Shown one piece after another: positions 44,033 through 54,118 of a stretch of 64,000 bases of DNA; position 1 is the first letter of the stretch; each line of letters begins with the position of its first letter. The notes under the pieces are model-generated. The model did no database searches. It had not been told where the DNA came from and was given only the letters and a program-made list of their open reading frames with translations. The position numbers and the translations under genes are program-made. The stretch spans positions 151,307 through 215,306 of the forward strand of contig CAMVEB010000002.1 of assembly GCA_947166385.1 (NCBI GenBank), in the 5' to 3' direction. The DNA is from an uncultured Clostridia bacterium. Its GTDB lineage: Bacteria; Bacillota; Clostridia; Christensenellales; Aristaeellaceae.

Positions 44033-44656
44033 ATGCCTAAGACTGCTCTGTATAATATGGAAGGAAAGACCATCGGCGAGGTGGAGCTGAGCGATGAAAT
44101 CTTCGCTGCTCCGATCAATGAAGCGGCAATGCACCTGATGGTTCGTTCCTATCTGGCAGCCCAGCGTCAGGGAACTCAGAGTGCCCTGACCCGCGGTGAA
44201 GTCCGCGGGGGCGGCCGGAAGATCTACCGCCAGAAGGGTACCGGTAATGCCCGGCACCATGGCAACCGCGCTCCTCAATTCAAGCATGGCGGCGTGGTGT
44301 TCGCCCCCAAGCCCCGTGATTACGATCTGGCTGTGAACAAGAAGGTTCGTCGCCTGGCTTTCAAGAGCGCCATGACAGCCAAGCTGAACGCCGGCGAGAT
44401 CATGGTAGTGGACAAACTGGAACTGAAGGAAGCCAAGACGAAGCTGATGGCCCAGGCTCTGAAGAACCTGCAGGCTGAGAAGAAGGCACTTGTGGTTCTG
44501 CCTGAGCGTGAGGAAAGTGTTGTCCGCGCTACTGCTAACCTGGCGGAAGCGAAAATCAGCTACGTGAACACCCTGAATGTCTACGACATCCTGAATGCCG
44601 GCAAGGTTATCCTGACCAAGGCCGCGAAGGAATCTGTCGAGGAGGTGTACGCATAA
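44033..44656 (+). CDS. rplD: 50S ribosomal protein L4
   Basis: 207 residues. L4/L1e family: RQGTQSALTRGEVRGGGRK and ARHHGNRAPQFKHGGVVF form the extended loop that lines the exit tunnel. It is also the usual autorepressor of S10 operons, relevant to the leader upstream. Preceded by CAAGGAGGAAG. Confidence 0.98.
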   Translation: MPKTALYNMEGKTIGEVELSDEIFAAPINEAAMHLMVRSYLAAQRQGTQSALTRGEVRGGGRKIYRQKGTGNARHHGNRAPQFKHGGVVFAPKPRDYDLAVNKKVRRLAFKSAMTAKLNAGEIMVVDKLELKEAKTKLMAQALKNLQAEKKALVVLPEREESVVRATANLAEAKISYVNTLNVYDILNAGKVILTKAAKESVEEVYA

Positions 44657-44961
44657 TGAAAGATCCTCACGATATCATCAAGCGCCCCGTTCTGACGGAA
44701 AAAGCGTACGAGGGCATCGAAGACAAGCGTTATGTCTTTGAAGTGGATATCCGGGCCAACAAGGCAGAGATCAAAAGCGCTGTAGAAACGGTTTTCGCGG
44801 ATGACGGCGTTAAAGTCGCAAAGGTCAATACCGTCCGGACAATCGGGAAGATGAAGCGGCAGGGCCGCACCCAGGGAATGACCCCCGAAACCAAGAAAGC
44901 CTATGTGATTCTGAAGAAGGACTCCAAGCCCATCAAGTTCTTCGAAGGCATGGCCCAGTAA
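44656..44961 (+). CDS. rplW: 50S ribosomal protein L23
   Basis: 101 residues. ATG shares one base with the rplD stop; GAGGAGGT is inside rplD. DIIKRPVLTEKAYE at the start and FEVDIRANKAEIK are typical. Forms the tunnel exit docking site for signal recognition particle and trigger factor. Confidence 0.97.
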   Translation: MKDPHDIIKRPVLTEKAYEGIEDKRYVFEVDIRANKAEIKSAVETVFADDGVKVAKVNTVRTIGKMKRQGRTQGMTPETKKAYVILKKDSKPIKFFEGMAQ

Positions 44962-44982
44962 CAGCAGGGAGGAGAAGAAAAA

Positions 44983-45816
44983 ATGGCTATTCGAGTTTAC
45001 AAGCCGACTTCGCCCGCCCGGCGGTTTATGTCGGTTCTGACCTATGAGGAGATCACCAAGAAGCAGCCCGAGAAGAGCCTGACCGAGGTTCTGAAGAAAA
45101 ACAGCGGCCGGAACAAGCAGGGCAAAATCACCGTCCGTCACCAGGGCGGCGGCAACAAACAGAAGTACCGGATCATCGATTTCAAGCGTGACAAGGTGGA
45201 TATTCCGGCCAAAGTCAACGCCATCGAATATGATCCTAACCGCAGTGCCTTCATCGCCCTGTTGTTCTATGCGGATGGTGAGAAGCGCTATATCCTGGCA
45301 CCTCTGGGGCTGAAAGTCGGGGACACCGTGATTTCCAGCGACACCGCTGACATCAAACCCGGCAACACGCTGCCGATCAGCAATATCCCCGTCGGTACGC
45401 TGATCCACAACCTGGAACTGAAGCCCGGCCGCGGCGGCCAGCTGGTTCGCAGCGCCGGCATGAGCGCTCAGCTGATGGCGAAGGAAAACGGATACGCACA
45501 GGTTCGTCTTCCCAGCGGTGAAATGCGGAAGCTGCCCCTGAACGCGAAGGCGACCATCGGTACCGTTGGCAACACGGATCATGAGAATGTCCGTCTGGGC
45601 AAAGCCGGCCGGGTTCGTCACATGGGCGTACGCCCCACCGTTCGCGGCGTGGTTATGAACCCGTGCGACCATCCCCACGGCGGCGGCGAGGGCAAGAGCC
45701 CCGTCGGTATGCCTGCTCCTGTGACTCCCTGGGGCAAACCCGCGCTGGGCCTGAAGACCAGGAAGCATAAGAAGTATTCCAACAAGATGATCGTCAAGCG
45801 CGCAAGCTCTAAGTAA
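44983..45816 (+). CDS. rplB: 50S ribosomal protein L2
   Basis: 277 residues. [13 protein letters not shown] start, [18 protein letters not shown], and the catalytically important C-terminal [17 protein letters not shown] region with the conserved His. GGGAGGAG precedes the ATG. Binds 23S rRNA near the peptidyl transferase centre. Confidence 0.98.
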   Translation: MAIRVYKPTSPARRFMSVLTYEEITKKQPEKSLTEVLKKNSGRNKQGKITVRHQGGGNKQKYRIIDFKRDKVDIPAKVNAIEYDPNRSAFIALLFYADGEKRYILAPLGLKVGDTVISSDTADIKPGNTLPISNIPVGTLIHNLELKPGRGGQLVRSAGMSAQLMAKENGYAQVRLPSGEMRKLPLNAKATIGTVGNTDHENVRLGKAGRVRHMGVRPTVRGVVMNPCDHPHGGGEGKSPVGMPAPVTPWGKPALGLKTRKHKKYSNKMIVKRASSK

Positions 45817-45835
45817 AAGGAGGACCTGATCAACA

Positions 45836-46114
45836 ATGAGTCGTTCGGTTAAAAAGGGCCCTTATGTAGAGGGCGCGCTGATGAAGCGCATTAAGGAAAT
45901 GAATGACAGCGGCAAGAAAGCGGTCGTCAAGACCTGGAGCCGCTCCAGCACGATCTTCCCTGAGTTTGTCGGCCACACGGTAGCGGTTCATGACGGACGC
46001 AAGCATGTACCGGTTTATGTGACCGAAGACATGGTGGGACACAAGCTGGGTGAATTCGCCCCGACCCGGACATTCCGCGGCCATGCGGGCGACAAAAACA
46101 GCGCACGGAAATAA
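45836..46114 (+). CDS. rpsS: 30S ribosomal protein S19
   Basis: 92 residues, standard. [31 protein letters not shown] and the C-terminal [14 protein letters not shown] are diagnostic. AAAAGGAGG precedes the start. Confidence 0.98.
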   Translation: MSRSVKKGPYVEGALMKRIKEMNDSGKKAVVKTWSRSSTIFPEFVGHTVAVHDGRKHVPVYVTEDMVGHKLGEFAPTRTFRGHAGDKNSARK

Positions 46115-46134
46115 GAGAGAGGAGTGAAACGGAA

Positions 46135-46518
46135 ATGGCTACCCGTACCAAGGAAAAAGCAGCGGCCCGGAAGGCAAACGCAGACAAGCGGCCACAGGCC
46201 CACGCCAAATACGTTCGCATCTCTCCCCGGAAAGCAAAGATCGTGATTGATCTGATCCGCGGAAAGAACGTGGACGAAGCACTGGCAATTCTGCAGTATA
46301 CCCCCAAGGCTGCCAGCCCCATTGTGATGAAGGTGCTTAACAGCGCCATCGCCAATGCGGTGAACAACCAGGAGCTGAACCGTCAGAACCTCTATGTCGC
46401 CGAAGTGTATGCTAATCCCGGTCCTACGCTGAAGCGTTACGTTGCCCGCAGCCGCGGCAGCGCATCCCCGATGCTCAAGCGCACCAGCCACATCAGCGTG
46501 GTGCTGGACCAGAAGTAA
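46135..46518 (+). CDS. rplV: 50S ribosomal protein L22
   Basis: 127 residues, about 15 more than the shortest bacterial forms because of a Lys/Ala-rich N-terminal tail ([15 protein letters not shown]). The core has [21 protein letters not shown] and the tunnel-lining loop ending [16 protein letters not shown], the site of macrolide-resistance changes. AGAGAGGAG upstream. Confidence 0.97.
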   Translation: MATRTKEKAAARKANADKRPQAHAKYVRISPRKAKIVIDLIRGKNVDEALAILQYTPKAASPIVMKVLNSAIANAVNNQELNRQNLYVAEVYANPGPTLKRYVARSRGSASPMLKRTSHISVVLDQK

Positions 46519-46536
46519 GGCGAAGGAGGAGAAAAA

Positions 46537-47205
46537 ATGGGTCAGAAAGTAAATCCCCACGGTGCGCGGGTCGGCGTCATCTATGACTGGAGCACCCGCT
46601 GGTACGCCGGGAAAAAGGATTTTGCCAACAACCTGGTGGAAGACTACAAGCTTCGGAAAATGCTGAAAGAAAAGTACTATTCCACCGGAATCAGCCATAT
46701 CGACATTGAGCGTACGGCTCAGACCATGACGGTGAACATCTTTACTGCGAAGCCCGGCATGATTATCGGCCGCGGCGGTGCCGGCATTGAGGAACTGAAG
46801 AAGAACATCACTGAGTTCCTGGGCCGTCCCTGCCACATCAATGTGATGGAGATCAAGCAGCCTGACGCGGACGCGCAGCTGGTAGCTGAAAACATTGCCC
46901 AGCAGCTCGAAAAGCGCATCAGTTTCCGCCGGGCGCTGAAGCAGGCGCAGCAGCGCAGCATGAAAATTCCCGGTGTCAAGGGAATCAAGACCGCTGTCAG
47001 CGGACGTCTCGGCGGCGCGGACATCGCGCGCAGTGAGCACTACCATGACGGAAGTATCCCGCTGCAGACCCTGAGAGCCAACATTGATTACGGTTTCGCA
47101 GAAGCGAAGACCACCTACGGACGGCTGGGAATCAAGGTCTGGATCTACAAGGGACAGATCCTGCCCCGGGCCAAGAAAGCCCCGGCCGGGAAGGAGGTAA
47201 AGTAA
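46537..47205 (+). CDS. rpsC: 30S ribosomal protein S3
   Basis: 222 residues. [13 protein letters not shown] start, a KH domain with [14 protein letters not shown], and the C-terminal domain [19 protein letters not shown]. Helps mRNA entry and helicase activity. AAGGAGG precedes the ATG. Confidence 0.98.
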   Translation: MGQKVNPHGARVGVIYDWSTRWYAGKKDFANNLVEDYKLRKMLKEKYYSTGISHIDIERTAQTMTVNIFTAKPGMIIGRGGAGIEELKKNITEFLGRPCHINVMEIKQPDADAQLVAENIAQQLEKRISFRRALKQAQQRSMKIPGVKGIKTAVSGRLGGADIARSEHYHDGSIPLQTLRANIDYGFAEAKTTYGRLGIKVWIYKGQILPRAKKAPAGKEVK

Positions 47206-47208
47206 GCT

Positions 47209-47652
47209 ATGTTGATGCCCAAGAGAGTGAAGCACCGCAAACAGTTCCGCGGCCGCATGAAGGGGAAAGCCCAGCGCGGCAACGTTCTGGCTTACGGTGA
47301 ATTCGGTCTGCAGGCTACGGAACCCCACTGGGTGACCAGCCAGCAGATTGAAGCCGCACGTATCGCTCTGACCCGCTATACCAAGCGTGGTGGTCAGGTA
47401 TGGATCAAGATTTTCCCGGATAAGCCTGTTACGGCTAAACCCGCCGAGACCCGCATGGGTTCCGGTAAAGGTGCTCCTGAGTACTGGGTAGCCGTGGTCA
47501 AACCCGGCAGAGTGCTGTTTGAAATCGCGGGAGTCAGCGAAGAGATCGCCCGCGAAGCCCTCCGTCTGGCCAGCCACAAGCTGCCTCTGAAGACCAAGCT
47601 CATTATGAAACAGAATGAGCCCAAGACAGAAGCGGGTGGTGAAGAAGCATGA
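47209..47652 (+). CDS. rplP: 50S ribosomal protein L16
   Basis: 147 residues. ATG 47209 chosen because AAGGAGGT ends ten bases before it; ATG 47215 would give the commoner MPKRVKHRK start. [14 protein letters not shown] and [19 protein letters not shown] identify L16. The stop overlaps rpmC (ATGA). Confidence 0.97.
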   Translation: MLMPKRVKHRKQFRGRMKGKAQRGNVLAYGEFGLQATEPHWVTSQQIEAARIALTRYTKRGGQVWIKIFPDKPVTAKPAETRMGSGKGAPEYWVAVVKPGRVLFEIAGVSEEIAREALRLASHKLPLKTKLIMKQNEPKTEAGGEEA

Positions 47653-47840
47653 AGGCAAGCGAATTGAGCTCCATGACCGTGGAACAGCTGGAGGAAAAGG
47701 TAAAGGAATTGAAGAGTGAGCTGTTCGGCCTTCGCTTCCAGCTCGCGACGGGCCAGCTGCAGAATACCATGCGCCTGGGCGAAGTCAAACGTGACATCGC
47801 GAGGTGCAAGACCATCCTTCGTCAGAAGGATGAAGCCTGA
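47649..47840 (+). CDS. rpmC: 50S ribosomal protein L29
   Basis: 63 residues, two long helices. [17 protein letters not shown] and [17 protein letters not shown] are family marks. Start overlaps the L16 stop by four bases. Confidence 0.96.
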   Translation: MKASELSSMTVEQLEEKVKELKSELFGLRFQLATGQLQNTMRLGEVKRDIARCKTILRQKDEA

Positions 47841-47866
47841 GAATGGGAAAGGAGGCAGCTGGAACC

Positions 47867-48124
47867 ATGGAAGAAAGAGGACTGCGTAAAACCCGGATCG
47901 GCGTTGTGGTCAGCGATAAGATGGACAAAACCTGTGTGATCCAGATCAAGACCCGTGTGCGTCATCCGCTGTATGGAAAAATCATGAATCAGACCAGCAA
48001 GCTGAAGGTTCATGATGAGAACAATGAATGCGGCGTTGGCGATACCATCAAGGTGATGGAGACTCGTCCGCTGAGCAAAGATAAGCGTTGGCGCCTGGTG
48101 GAAATCATCGAGAAGGCCAAGTAA
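47867..48124 (+). CDS. rpsQ: 30S ribosomal protein S17
   Basis: 85 residues. ATG 47867 chosen since AAAGGAGG lies 11 bases upstream and the [21 protein letters not shown] start matches S17; an in-frame ATG at 47843 has no binding site. OB fold, with [12 protein letters not shown] and MECRP-like [17 protein letters not shown]. Confidence 0.96.
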   Translation: MEERGLRKTRIGVVVSDKMDKTCVIQIKTRVRHPLYGKIMNQTSKLKVHDENNECGVGDTIKVMETRPLSKDKRWRLVEIIEKAK

Positions 48125-48142
48125 GTTAGGAGGAAAATTGCT

Positions 48143-48511
48143 ATGATTCAGCCGCAAACCCGGCTTAAGGTAGCCGACAATTCCGGCGCCAAGGAAATCA
48201 TGTGCATCCGTGTCCTGGGCGGTTCTTTCCGGCGTGACGGCAGCATCGGTGATGTCATCGTGGCCAGCGTCAAGACTGCAACTCCCGGCGGCACCGTGAA
48301 AAAGGGCGAGGTGGTGAAAGCCGTCATCGTCCGGATGCGCAAGAACAAGCGCCGTCCCGACGGCAGCTATATCAAATTCGATGATAATGCCGCTGTCATC
48401 ATCAATGATCAGAAAATGCCCCGCGGGACCCGTATCTTCGGGCCTGTGGCTCGCGAGCTGCGTGAGAAGGACTTCATGAAGATCGTCTCCCTGGCTCCGG
48501 AAGTACTGTAA
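48143..48511 (+). CDS. rplN: 50S ribosomal protein L14
   Basis: 122 residues, exact family length. [18 protein letters not shown] start and [28 protein letters not shown] are diagnostic. TTAGGAGG upstream. Confidence 0.98.
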   Translation: MIQPQTRLKVADNSGAKEIMCIRVLGGSFRRDGSIGDVIVASVKTATPGGTVKKGEVVKAVIVRMRKNKRRPDGSYIKFDDNAAVIINDQKMPRGTRIFGPVARELREKDFMKIVSLAPEVL

Positions 48512-48526
48512 GGAGGCGGACGGTAA

Positions 48527-48862
48527 ATGCATGTAAAGACCAAAGATACCGTAATCGTCATCAGTGGCAAGGACAAGGGAAAGAAAGGCAAGATTACTGC
48601 CGCGTTCCCGAAGCTGAACCGTGTGACGGTTGAAGGCGTAAACGTGGTGACCAAGCATCAAAAGGCCCGGAATGCCATGCAGCCCGGCGGCATCATTCAC
48701 AAGGATATGCCGATCGACGCCAGCAATGTGATGCTGGTTTGCCCCAAGTGCGGCAAAGCGACCCGTGTCTCTCACAAAGTGGAGCGGGGAACCGGAGACA
48801 ATGGCAAAACAACCCGTACGATGATCCGCATCTGTAAGAAGTGCGGAGCCGAAATTGACTGA
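48527..48862 (+). CDS. rplX: 50S ribosomal protein L24
   Basis: 111 residues. KOW motif at the start ([13 protein letters not shown]), [15 protein letters not shown], and a C-terminal pair of CxxC motifs ([12 protein letters not shown] and [10 protein letters not shown]), i.e. a zinc-binding version as in many Clostridia. TAAGGAGG precedes the ATG. Confidence 0.97.
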   Translation: MHVKTKDTVIVISGKDKGKKGKITAAFPKLNRVTVEGVNVVTKHQKARNAMQPGGIIHKDMPIDASNVMLVCPKCGKATRVSHKVERGTGDNGKTTRTMIRICKKCGAEID

Positions 48863-48880
48863 TAAAGGAGGAAAAGCCAA

Positions 48881-49426
48881 ATGGCAACACGGATCAAAGA
48901 AAAGTATCTGGCCGAGGCTATTCCTGCCCTGAAGCAGAAGTTCGGCTATAAGAATGTCATGGAAGTTCCGAAGCTCGCCAAAATCACCATTAACATGGGG
49001 CTGGGCGATTGCAAGGATAACGCCAAAGCGATGGAAATGGCAGTAAATGAGCTGACCGCGATTGCAGGCCAGAAACCCATGATCACCAAAGCCAGGAAAA
49101 GCATCGCGAATTTCAAGGTTCGTGAAGGCATGAACGTCGGCGCAAAGGTAACGCTGCGCGGCGTTCGGATGGAAGAGTTCATGGACAAACTGGTTTCCGT
49201 GGCTCTGCCCCGCGTTCGCGACTTCCGCGGCGTGAGTGCCAAAGCTTTTGACGGCCGCGGCAATTATTCCCTGGGTATCCGCGAGCAGCTGCTGTTCCCC
49301 GAAATCGATTACGACAAGGTGGAAAAGATTCGCGGAATGGAAATCGTTTTTGTGACGACCGCTAAGACGGACGAAGAGTGCAAGGAGCTGCTGAGTCTCC
49401 TGGGCATGCCCTTCGAGCAGGCGTAA
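48881..49426 (+). CDS. rplE: 50S ribosomal protein L5
   Basis: 181 residues. [40 protein letters not shown] and [20 protein letters not shown] are diagnostic. Binds 5S rRNA and contacts the P-site t[11 protein letters not shown] upstream. Confidence 0.98.
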   Translation: MATRIKEKYLAEAIPALKQKFGYKNVMEVPKLAKITINMGLGDCKDNAKAMEMAVNELTAIAGQKPMITKARKSIANFKVREGMNVGAKVTLRGVRMEEFMDKLVSVALPRVRDFRGVSAKAFDGRGNYSLGIREQLLFPEIDYDKVEKIRGMEIVFVTTAKTDEECKELLSLLGMPFEQA

Positions 49427-49440
49427 GGAGGAAACGAAAA

Positions 49441-49626
49441 ATGGCGAAACTGAGCATGAAACTCAAGCAGCAGAGAGATCCCAAATTCTCCACTCGCGCC
49501 TACACCCGTTGCCGCATCTGCGGACGGCCTCACAGTGTGCTACGCAAGTACGGCGTATGCCGCATCTGTTTCAGAGAGCTGGCCTATAAGGGCCAAATCC
49601 CCGGTGTCCGCAAGGCCAGCTGGTAA
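49441..49626 (+). CDS. rpsZ: 30S ribosomal protein S14 type Z (zinc-binding)
   Basis: 61 residues. ATG 49441 follows TAAGGAGG; the longer upstream frame overlaps rplE and is not real. The two CxxC pairs (RCRICGRPH and [10 protein letters not shown]) bind zinc, which marks the short C+ form of S14. The C-terminus PGVRKASW is conserved. Confidence 0.97.
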   Translation: MAKLSMKLKQQRDPKFSTRAYTRCRICGRPHSVLRKYGVCRICFRELAYKGQIPGVRKASW

Positions 49627-49657
49627 GCGGGGAAATACGGAAGGAGGTTTACAACAC

Positions 49658-50059
49658 ATGGTAGTGAACGATCCCATCGCCGATATGCTCACCCGCATCC
49701 GCAACGGACAGGTCGCACGGCATGACGCCGTGACCATGCCCGCCAGCAACACGAAGAAGGCCATTGCCAAGATCCTTCTGAACGAAGGTTACATCAAGGC
49801 TGTGGATTTCATTGATGACGGTCTGCAGGGCGAAATCAAAATCACACTCAAGTATCTGGATGGCAAGCAGACTCCTGTCATCGCGGGTCTGAAGCGCATC
49901 TCCAAGCCCGGCCTGCGGGTGTATGCCCGCAGCGAAGAACTGCCCAAGGTTCTTGGCGGTCTGGGTATTGCGATCATCTCCACCAGCAAAGGGCTGATGA
50001 CCGACAAGGAAGCGCGGAAGAATGCGATCGGCGGCGAAGTTCTGGCTTACGTCTGGTAA
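49658..50059 (+). CDS. rpsH: 30S ribosomal protein S8
   Basis: 133 residues from ATG 49658 after [23 protein letters not shown] start, [12 protein letters not shown] and [20 protein letters not shown] are diagnostic. Central 16S rRNA binder and the usual spc operon autoregulator. Confidence 0.98.
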   Translation: MVVNDPIADMLTRIRNGQVARHDAVTMPASNTKKAIAKILLNEGYIKAVDFIDDGLQGEIKITLKYLDGKQTPVIAGLKRISKPGLRVYARSEELPKVLGGLGIAIISTSKGLMTDKEARKNAIGGEVLAYVW

Positions 50060-50091
50060 TGCCGACACGCACGTAAAGGAGGAAACAGACA

Positions 50092-50631
50092 ATGTCCCGA
50101 ATCGGAAAAATGCCGATTACAGTCCCCGCGGGCGTGACGGTGAACGTTGACGAGAATAACCTGGTGACTGTGAAGGGCCCCAAGGGTACCCTGAGCCAGC
50201 AGGTAAATCCGGACATCACCCTGAAGCAGGAAGGAAATATCCTGACTCTGGAACGTCCCACGGATTCCAAACCCCACAAAGCCATGCATGGCCTGTATCG
50301 GGCTCTTGTGCATAACATGGTTGTGGGTGTTACAGACGGTTTCAGCAAAACACTGGAAATGGTTGGTACCGGTTACCGTGCCAGCGCGGAAGGAAAAACG
50401 CTGACGATTAACATCGGTTTCAGCCATCCCGTGGTGCTGGAAGCTCCGGAAGGAATTACTTATGAAACGCCCAATCAGACCACCATCGTGGTGAAGGGCA
50501 GCAACAAACAGCAGGTTGGCAATCTTGCCGCGGATATTCGTGCCATTCGGAAGCCGGAACCCTATCTGGGGAAGGGCATCAAGTATCAGAACGAGCATAT
50601 CCGCCGCAAGGAAGGCAAGACCGGTAAGTAA
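50092..50631 (+). CDS. rplF: 50S ribosomal protein L6
   Basis: 179 residues. SRIGKMPITVPAGV start, HGLYRALVHNMVVGVT, and the C-terminal signature RKPEPYLGKGIKYQNEHIRRKEGK. AAAGGAGG upstream. Confidence 0.98.
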   Translation: MSRIGKMPITVPAGVTVNVDENNLVTVKGPKGTLSQQVNPDITLKQEGNILTLERPTDSKPHKAMHGLYRALVHNMVVGVTDGFSKTLEMVGTGYRASAEGKTLTINIGFSHPVVLEAPEGITYETPNQTTIVVKGSNKQQVGNLAADIRAIRKPEPYLGKGIKYQNEHIRRKEGKTGK

Positions 50632-50649
50632 GAGAGGGAGTGACTGCAG

Positions 50650-51018
50650 ATGTTCAAAAAACGTGACCGGAATGAGATTCGCGTGATTCGTCATGCGCGG
50701 GTACGGAAAAAGATCAGCGGCACCCCCGAGGTACCGCGTCTGAGCGTGTATCGCTCAAACAAGCACATTCAGGCCCAGATCATTGACGATACAAAGGGTG
50801 CGACCTTGGTCAGCGCCAGTACAATGGATCCGGCCCTGAAAGGTCAGCTCGAAGAAGTGGACAAGAAGGGTGCTGCCAAACTGGTGGGCAAGCTCATCGC
50901 AGAGCGCGCTGTCCAGGCCGGCATCAAGACCGTGGTTTTCGACCGCGGCGGGTATATGTATACCGGCCGTGTGGCGAGTGTTGCCGACGGTGCCCGTGAA
51001 GCCGGACTCGAATTCTGA
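50650..51018 (+). CDS. rplR: 50S ribosomal protein L18
   Basis: 122 residues. [19 protein letters not shown] and [28 protein letters not shown] identify L18, which binds 5S rRNA. AGAGGGAGTGA precedes the start. Confidence 0.98.
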   Translation: MFKKRDRNEIRVIRHARVRKKISGTPEVPRLSVYRSNKHIQAQIIDDTKGATLVSASTMDPALKGQLEEVDKKGAAKLVGKLIAERAVQAGIKTVVFDRGGYMYTGRVASVADGAREAGLEF

Positions 51019-51036
51019 TAAGGAGGACAACGCAAG

Positions 51037-51534
51037 ATGCAACGGTTTGAACAGGTCAGCGAATTCAAAGAGCGTCTGGTTGCCGTAAATCGCGTCAGCA
51101 AGACCGTTAAGGGCGGCCGCAATATGCGGTTCAGCGCACTGGTGGTCGTCGGTGATGAAAACGGCCGTGTAGGCGCCGGCATGGGGAAGGCTGCCGAAAT
51201 TCCGGAAGCAATCCGCAAGGCCAATGAAGACGCAAAAAAGCACCTGGTGAATGTGCCGCTGGACGGCACCACCATCCCGCATGAAATGACCGGGTATTAT
51301 TCCACCGCCAAGTCCGTGCTGATTCCCGCCCCGGAAGGAACAGGCGTGATCGCCGGCGGCGCCGCCCGTGCGGTGCTGGAACTGGCCGGGGTGAAAGACA
51401 TCCGGACCAAGAGCTTCGGGACCAATAATCCCATTAACATGGTCAAGGCAACGCTGGAAGCCCTGAAGCAGGTGCGCAGCGCCGAGCAGGTCGCCAAAAT
51501 GCGCGGCAAGACTGTGGAAGAAATTCTGGGCTGA
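51037..51534 (+). CDS. rpsE: 30S ribosomal protein S5
   Basis: 165 residues. S5 double-stranded RNA-binding core: [43 protein letters not shown], and the C-terminal [30 protein letters not shown] precedes the ATG. Confidence 0.98.
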   Translation: MQRFEQVSEFKERLVAVNRVSKTVKGGRNMRFSALVVVGDENGRVGAGMGKAAEIPEAIRKANEDAKKHLVNVPLDGTTIPHEMTGYYSTAKSVLIPAPEGTGVIAGGAARAVLELAGVKDIRTKSFGTNNPINMVKATLEALKQVRSAEQVAKMRGKTVEEILG

Positions 51535-51548
51535 GGAGGAGAGAAGAG

Positions 51549-51731
51549 ATGAAACTGAAGATTACTCTGGAAAAATCTCCTATCGCCAGCCTGCCCAAGC
51601 ATAAGGCGACCGTGGCTGCCCTGGGCCTGCGTAAAGTAGGCCAGACCGTGGTGCAGCCGGATAATGCGGCCATCCGCGGACAGATCTTCGCCGTGAAACA
51701 CATGGTGAAGGTTGAGGAAGTTGACGAGTAA
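51549..51731 (+). CDS. rpmD: 50S ribosomal protein L30
   Basis: 60 residues, the short bacterial form. [29 protein letters not shown] is the signature helix-strand region (read within 20-residue pieces). GAGGAGGAG upstream. Confidence 0.96.
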   Translation: MKLKITLEKSPIASLPKHKATVAALGLRKVGQTVVQPDNAAIRGQIFAVKHMVKVEEVDE

Positions 51732-51747
51732 AGGAGGGTTTTCACCC

Positions 51748-52188
51748 ATGAAACTGCATGAACTGCACCCCGCCGAAGGGTCTACCGCCGCACCGAAGCG
51801 GCTGGGCCGTGGCAGCGGATCCGGTCTGGGAAAGACCTCCGGTAAAGGTCATAAGGGCGCCAAAGCCCGCAGCGGCGGCGGCAAGCGGCCCGGTTTTGAA
51901 GGCGGCCAGATGCCCCTGTATCGCCGGGTTCCCAAGCGCGGATTTACCAATGTATTCGGCACTGATTATGCCGAAGTGAACGTGGAGCGTCTGGAAGCCT
52001 TTGAAGACGGCGCTGTCGTCAATGCGGAAGCGCTGCTTGAAAAGCGGATCATCCGGAAGAAACTGGACGGCGTGAAGATCCTGGGCGGCGGAGAGCTGAC
52101 GAAGAAGCTGACCGTACAGGCAGCAGGGTTCAGCGCCAGCGCAAAGGAAAAGATCGAAGCCGTCGGCGGAAAGGCCGAGGTGATCTGA
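51748..52188 (+). CDS. rplO: 50S ribosomal protein L15
   Basis: 146 residues. ATG 51748 after AAAGGAGGG. Gly/Lys-rich N-terminus ([20 protein letters not shown]), [17 protein letters not shown] and a C-terminal [19 protein letters not shown] helix. It ends one base before secY. Confidence 0.98.
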   Translation: MKLHELHPAEGSTAAPKRLGRGSGSGLGKTSGKGHKGAKARSGGGKRPGFEGGQMPLYRRVPKRGFTNVFGTDYAEVNVERLEAFEDGAVVNAEALLEKRIIRKKLDGVKILGGGELTKKLTVQAAGFSASAKEKIEAVGGKAEVI

Positions 52189-52189
52189 A

Positions 52190-53467
52190 ATGGTTGAAAG
52201 TATCCGGAAAATGTGGAAGATTCCCGAGCTTCGGAAAAAGGTTCTTTATACTTTCATGATGCTGGTACTGTATCGCCTCGTGAGCGTTATTCCCGCTCCC
52301 GGCGTTAATGTCGCCAATATCAACCAGGAAATTGCGAACCTGCCGCTGCTCGATCTGGTCAACATGATGACCGGTAACGCATTCAGCCAGATGACACTGA
52401 TGGCAATGGGTATTACACCCTACATCAATGCCAGCATTATTATGCAGCTGCTGACCATCGCAATTCCTGCGCTGGAGCGGTTGAGCAAGGAAGATGACGG
52501 ACGTCAGAAGATCAACCGGATTACCCGGTATGTAACGGTCGGCCTGGCCGCGCTGCAGGCAATCGGTCTGGTTCGCGGCATGAGCGGTATTGACACTGCA
52601 AGATTCGGATGGCTGGCTTATGTCCTGGTCGGCGTAAGCATGGCCGGCGGTACTGCCCTGGCGATGTGGATCGGCGAACGGGTTACGGAAAAGGGCGTCG
52701 GAAACGGCGTTTCCCTGCTGATCTTCGTTGGTATCATTTCCAATCTGTTTAACGGCATTGTTTCCGGATTCAGCACTGCTGTGACCCAGGGAACTACCAG
52801 CGGTTGGATTAACGTCATCGGTATCATTGTCACCTGTATCATTATGACGGTGGTTGTTACCTTTGTCGAGCTGGGCGAGCGGCGGATCCCGCTGCAGATC
52901 GCCAAGCAGGTGAAGGGCCGCCGTGTCTACGGCGGACAGAACACGCACATGAGCCTGAAAGTTGTTTCTGTCGGTGTGCTGCCTCTGATCTTTGCTTACA
53001 GCTTCCTGGCTTTCCCGGGAACGATCGCGCAGCTTATTAATCCGAACGGAGGCTTCACGCTCTGGTGGAACCGGACCATGTATACCGGCAGCGTCTGGTA
53101 TATGATCGTTTCAGCTCTGCTGATTATCGTGTTTACTTTCTTCTACTCCTCCATCAGCTTCGATCCGAAGCAACAGGCGGAGCAGCTGCAGCAGCAGGGT
53201 GCGGTCATTCCCGGACAGCGCGGGAAGAATGTACGCCAGTATCTGCAGAATATTGTCGGCAGACTGAATCTTTTTGCCGCTTTGTTCCTGGCGGTTCTGG
53301 CTGCGGTACCTACGTTGCTCCTGCGTCTGGCAGGTGTGTCTGTACCCTTTGCGGCCAGCTCAATCCTGATCGCTGTGAGCGTTTCTCTGGAAACCATCCG
53401 CACCATTCAGGGTGAGATGAGCGTCCGCGGTATCGATATGGATATGGAAAACGTTGGATTTATGTAA
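52190..53467 (+). CDS. secY: preprotein translocase subunit SecY
   Basis: 425 residues with ten transmembrane helices; the central channel of the Sec machinery. Family motifs are the plug/second-helix ALGITPYINASIIMQLL-like MGITPYINASIIMQLL, the cytoplasmic QAIGLVRG..., WIGERVTEKGVGNGVSLLIF, and the C-terminal loop RRIPLQIAKQVKGRRVYGG. GAGGTGATC spans the rplO stop just upstream, so translation is coupled to L15. Confidence 0.98.
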   Translation: MVESIRKMWKIPELRKKVLYTFMMLVLYRLVSVIPAPGVNVANINQEIANLPLLDLVNMMTGNAFSQMTLMAMGITPYINASIIMQLLTIAIPALERLSKEDDGRQKINRITRYVTVGLAALQAIGLVRGMSGIDTARFGWLAYVLVGVSMAGGTALAMWIGERVTEKGVGNGVSLLIFVGIISNLFNGIVSGFSTAVTQGTTSGWINVIGIIVTCIIMTVVVTFVELGERRIPLQIAKQVKGRRVYGGQNTHMSLKVVSVGVLPLIFAYSFLAFPGTIAQLINPNGGFTLWWNRTMYTGSVWYMIVSALLIIVFTFFYSSISFDPKQQAEQLQQQGAVIPGQRGKNVRQYLQNIVGRLNLFAALFLAVLAAVPTLLLRLAGVSVPFAASSILIAVSVSLETIRTIQGEMSVRGIDMDMENVGFM

Positions 53468-53488
53468 CAACGGAAGGAGGGAACCTGA

Positions 53489-54118
53489 ATGAATATTATC
53501 TTTCTCGGACCTCCCGGGGCTGGAAAGGGCACACAGGCTCAGAAAATCTGTGATGCACTGAATATCCCCCAGATCTCAACCGGCGATATTCTCCGCCGGG
53601 CCATGAAGGAAGGCACGGAAACAGGCCTGAAAGCCAAGAGCTACATTGACGCGGGACAGCTGGTTCCGGATGGCGTCATTATTGACATCGTGAAAGAACG
53701 CCTGGCTATGGCAGACTGCGCCGGTGGATATATTCTGGACGGATTCCCCCGGACAGTGCCGCAGGCAGAAGCTCTGGATACCTTTGCTACCATCGACAGC
53801 GTCATTGAGCTGGATGTGGCGGATCAGGTTCTGGTGGACCGGCTGAGCGGCCGCCGTGTGTGTCTGAAGTGCGGCGCTACCTATCACCTGAGTATGCTGA
53901 ATGGGGAAACACGCTGTGCCAAGTGCGGCGAAGAATTGATTCAGCGCAATGATGATAAGGCAGAAACCGTGCTGAACAGGTTGGAAGTCTATCATGCTCA
54001 GACAGCGCCCCTGATCGGATACTACGAGAAGAAGGGCCTGCTGAAGAAAGTTGACGGCGCCCAGGGGCTTGATCTTACATTCGCAGCAATCATGAAAGCA
54101 TTGGGAGCAGAGGCATGA
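53489..54118 (+). CDS. adk: adenylate kinase, zinc-lid type
   Basis: 209 residues. Balances ATP, ADP and AMP. P-loop GPPGAGKGT (residues 7-15), ISTGDILRRA (AMP-binding), GFPRTVPQAE, and a LID domain with four zinc-binding Cys at 125, 128, 143 and 146, as in Gram-positive enzymes. AAGGAGG before the ATG; its stop overlaps map by four bases. Confidence 0.98.
   Translation: MNIIFLGPPGAGKGTQAQKICDALNIPQISTGDILRRAMKEGTETGLKAKSYIDAGQLVPDGVIIDIVKERLAMADCAGGYILDGFPRTVPQAEALDTFATIDSVIELDVADQVLVDRLSGRRVCLKCGATYHLSMLNGETRCAKCGEELIQRNDDKAETVLNRLEVYHAQTAPLIGYYEKKGLLKKVDGAQGLDLTFAAIMKALGAEA

Noticed and set aside
46015..47658. 547-codon minus-strand open frame across S19 to L16
   Set aside because: Lies opposite essential, correctly ordered ribosomal genes and shows no family motif.
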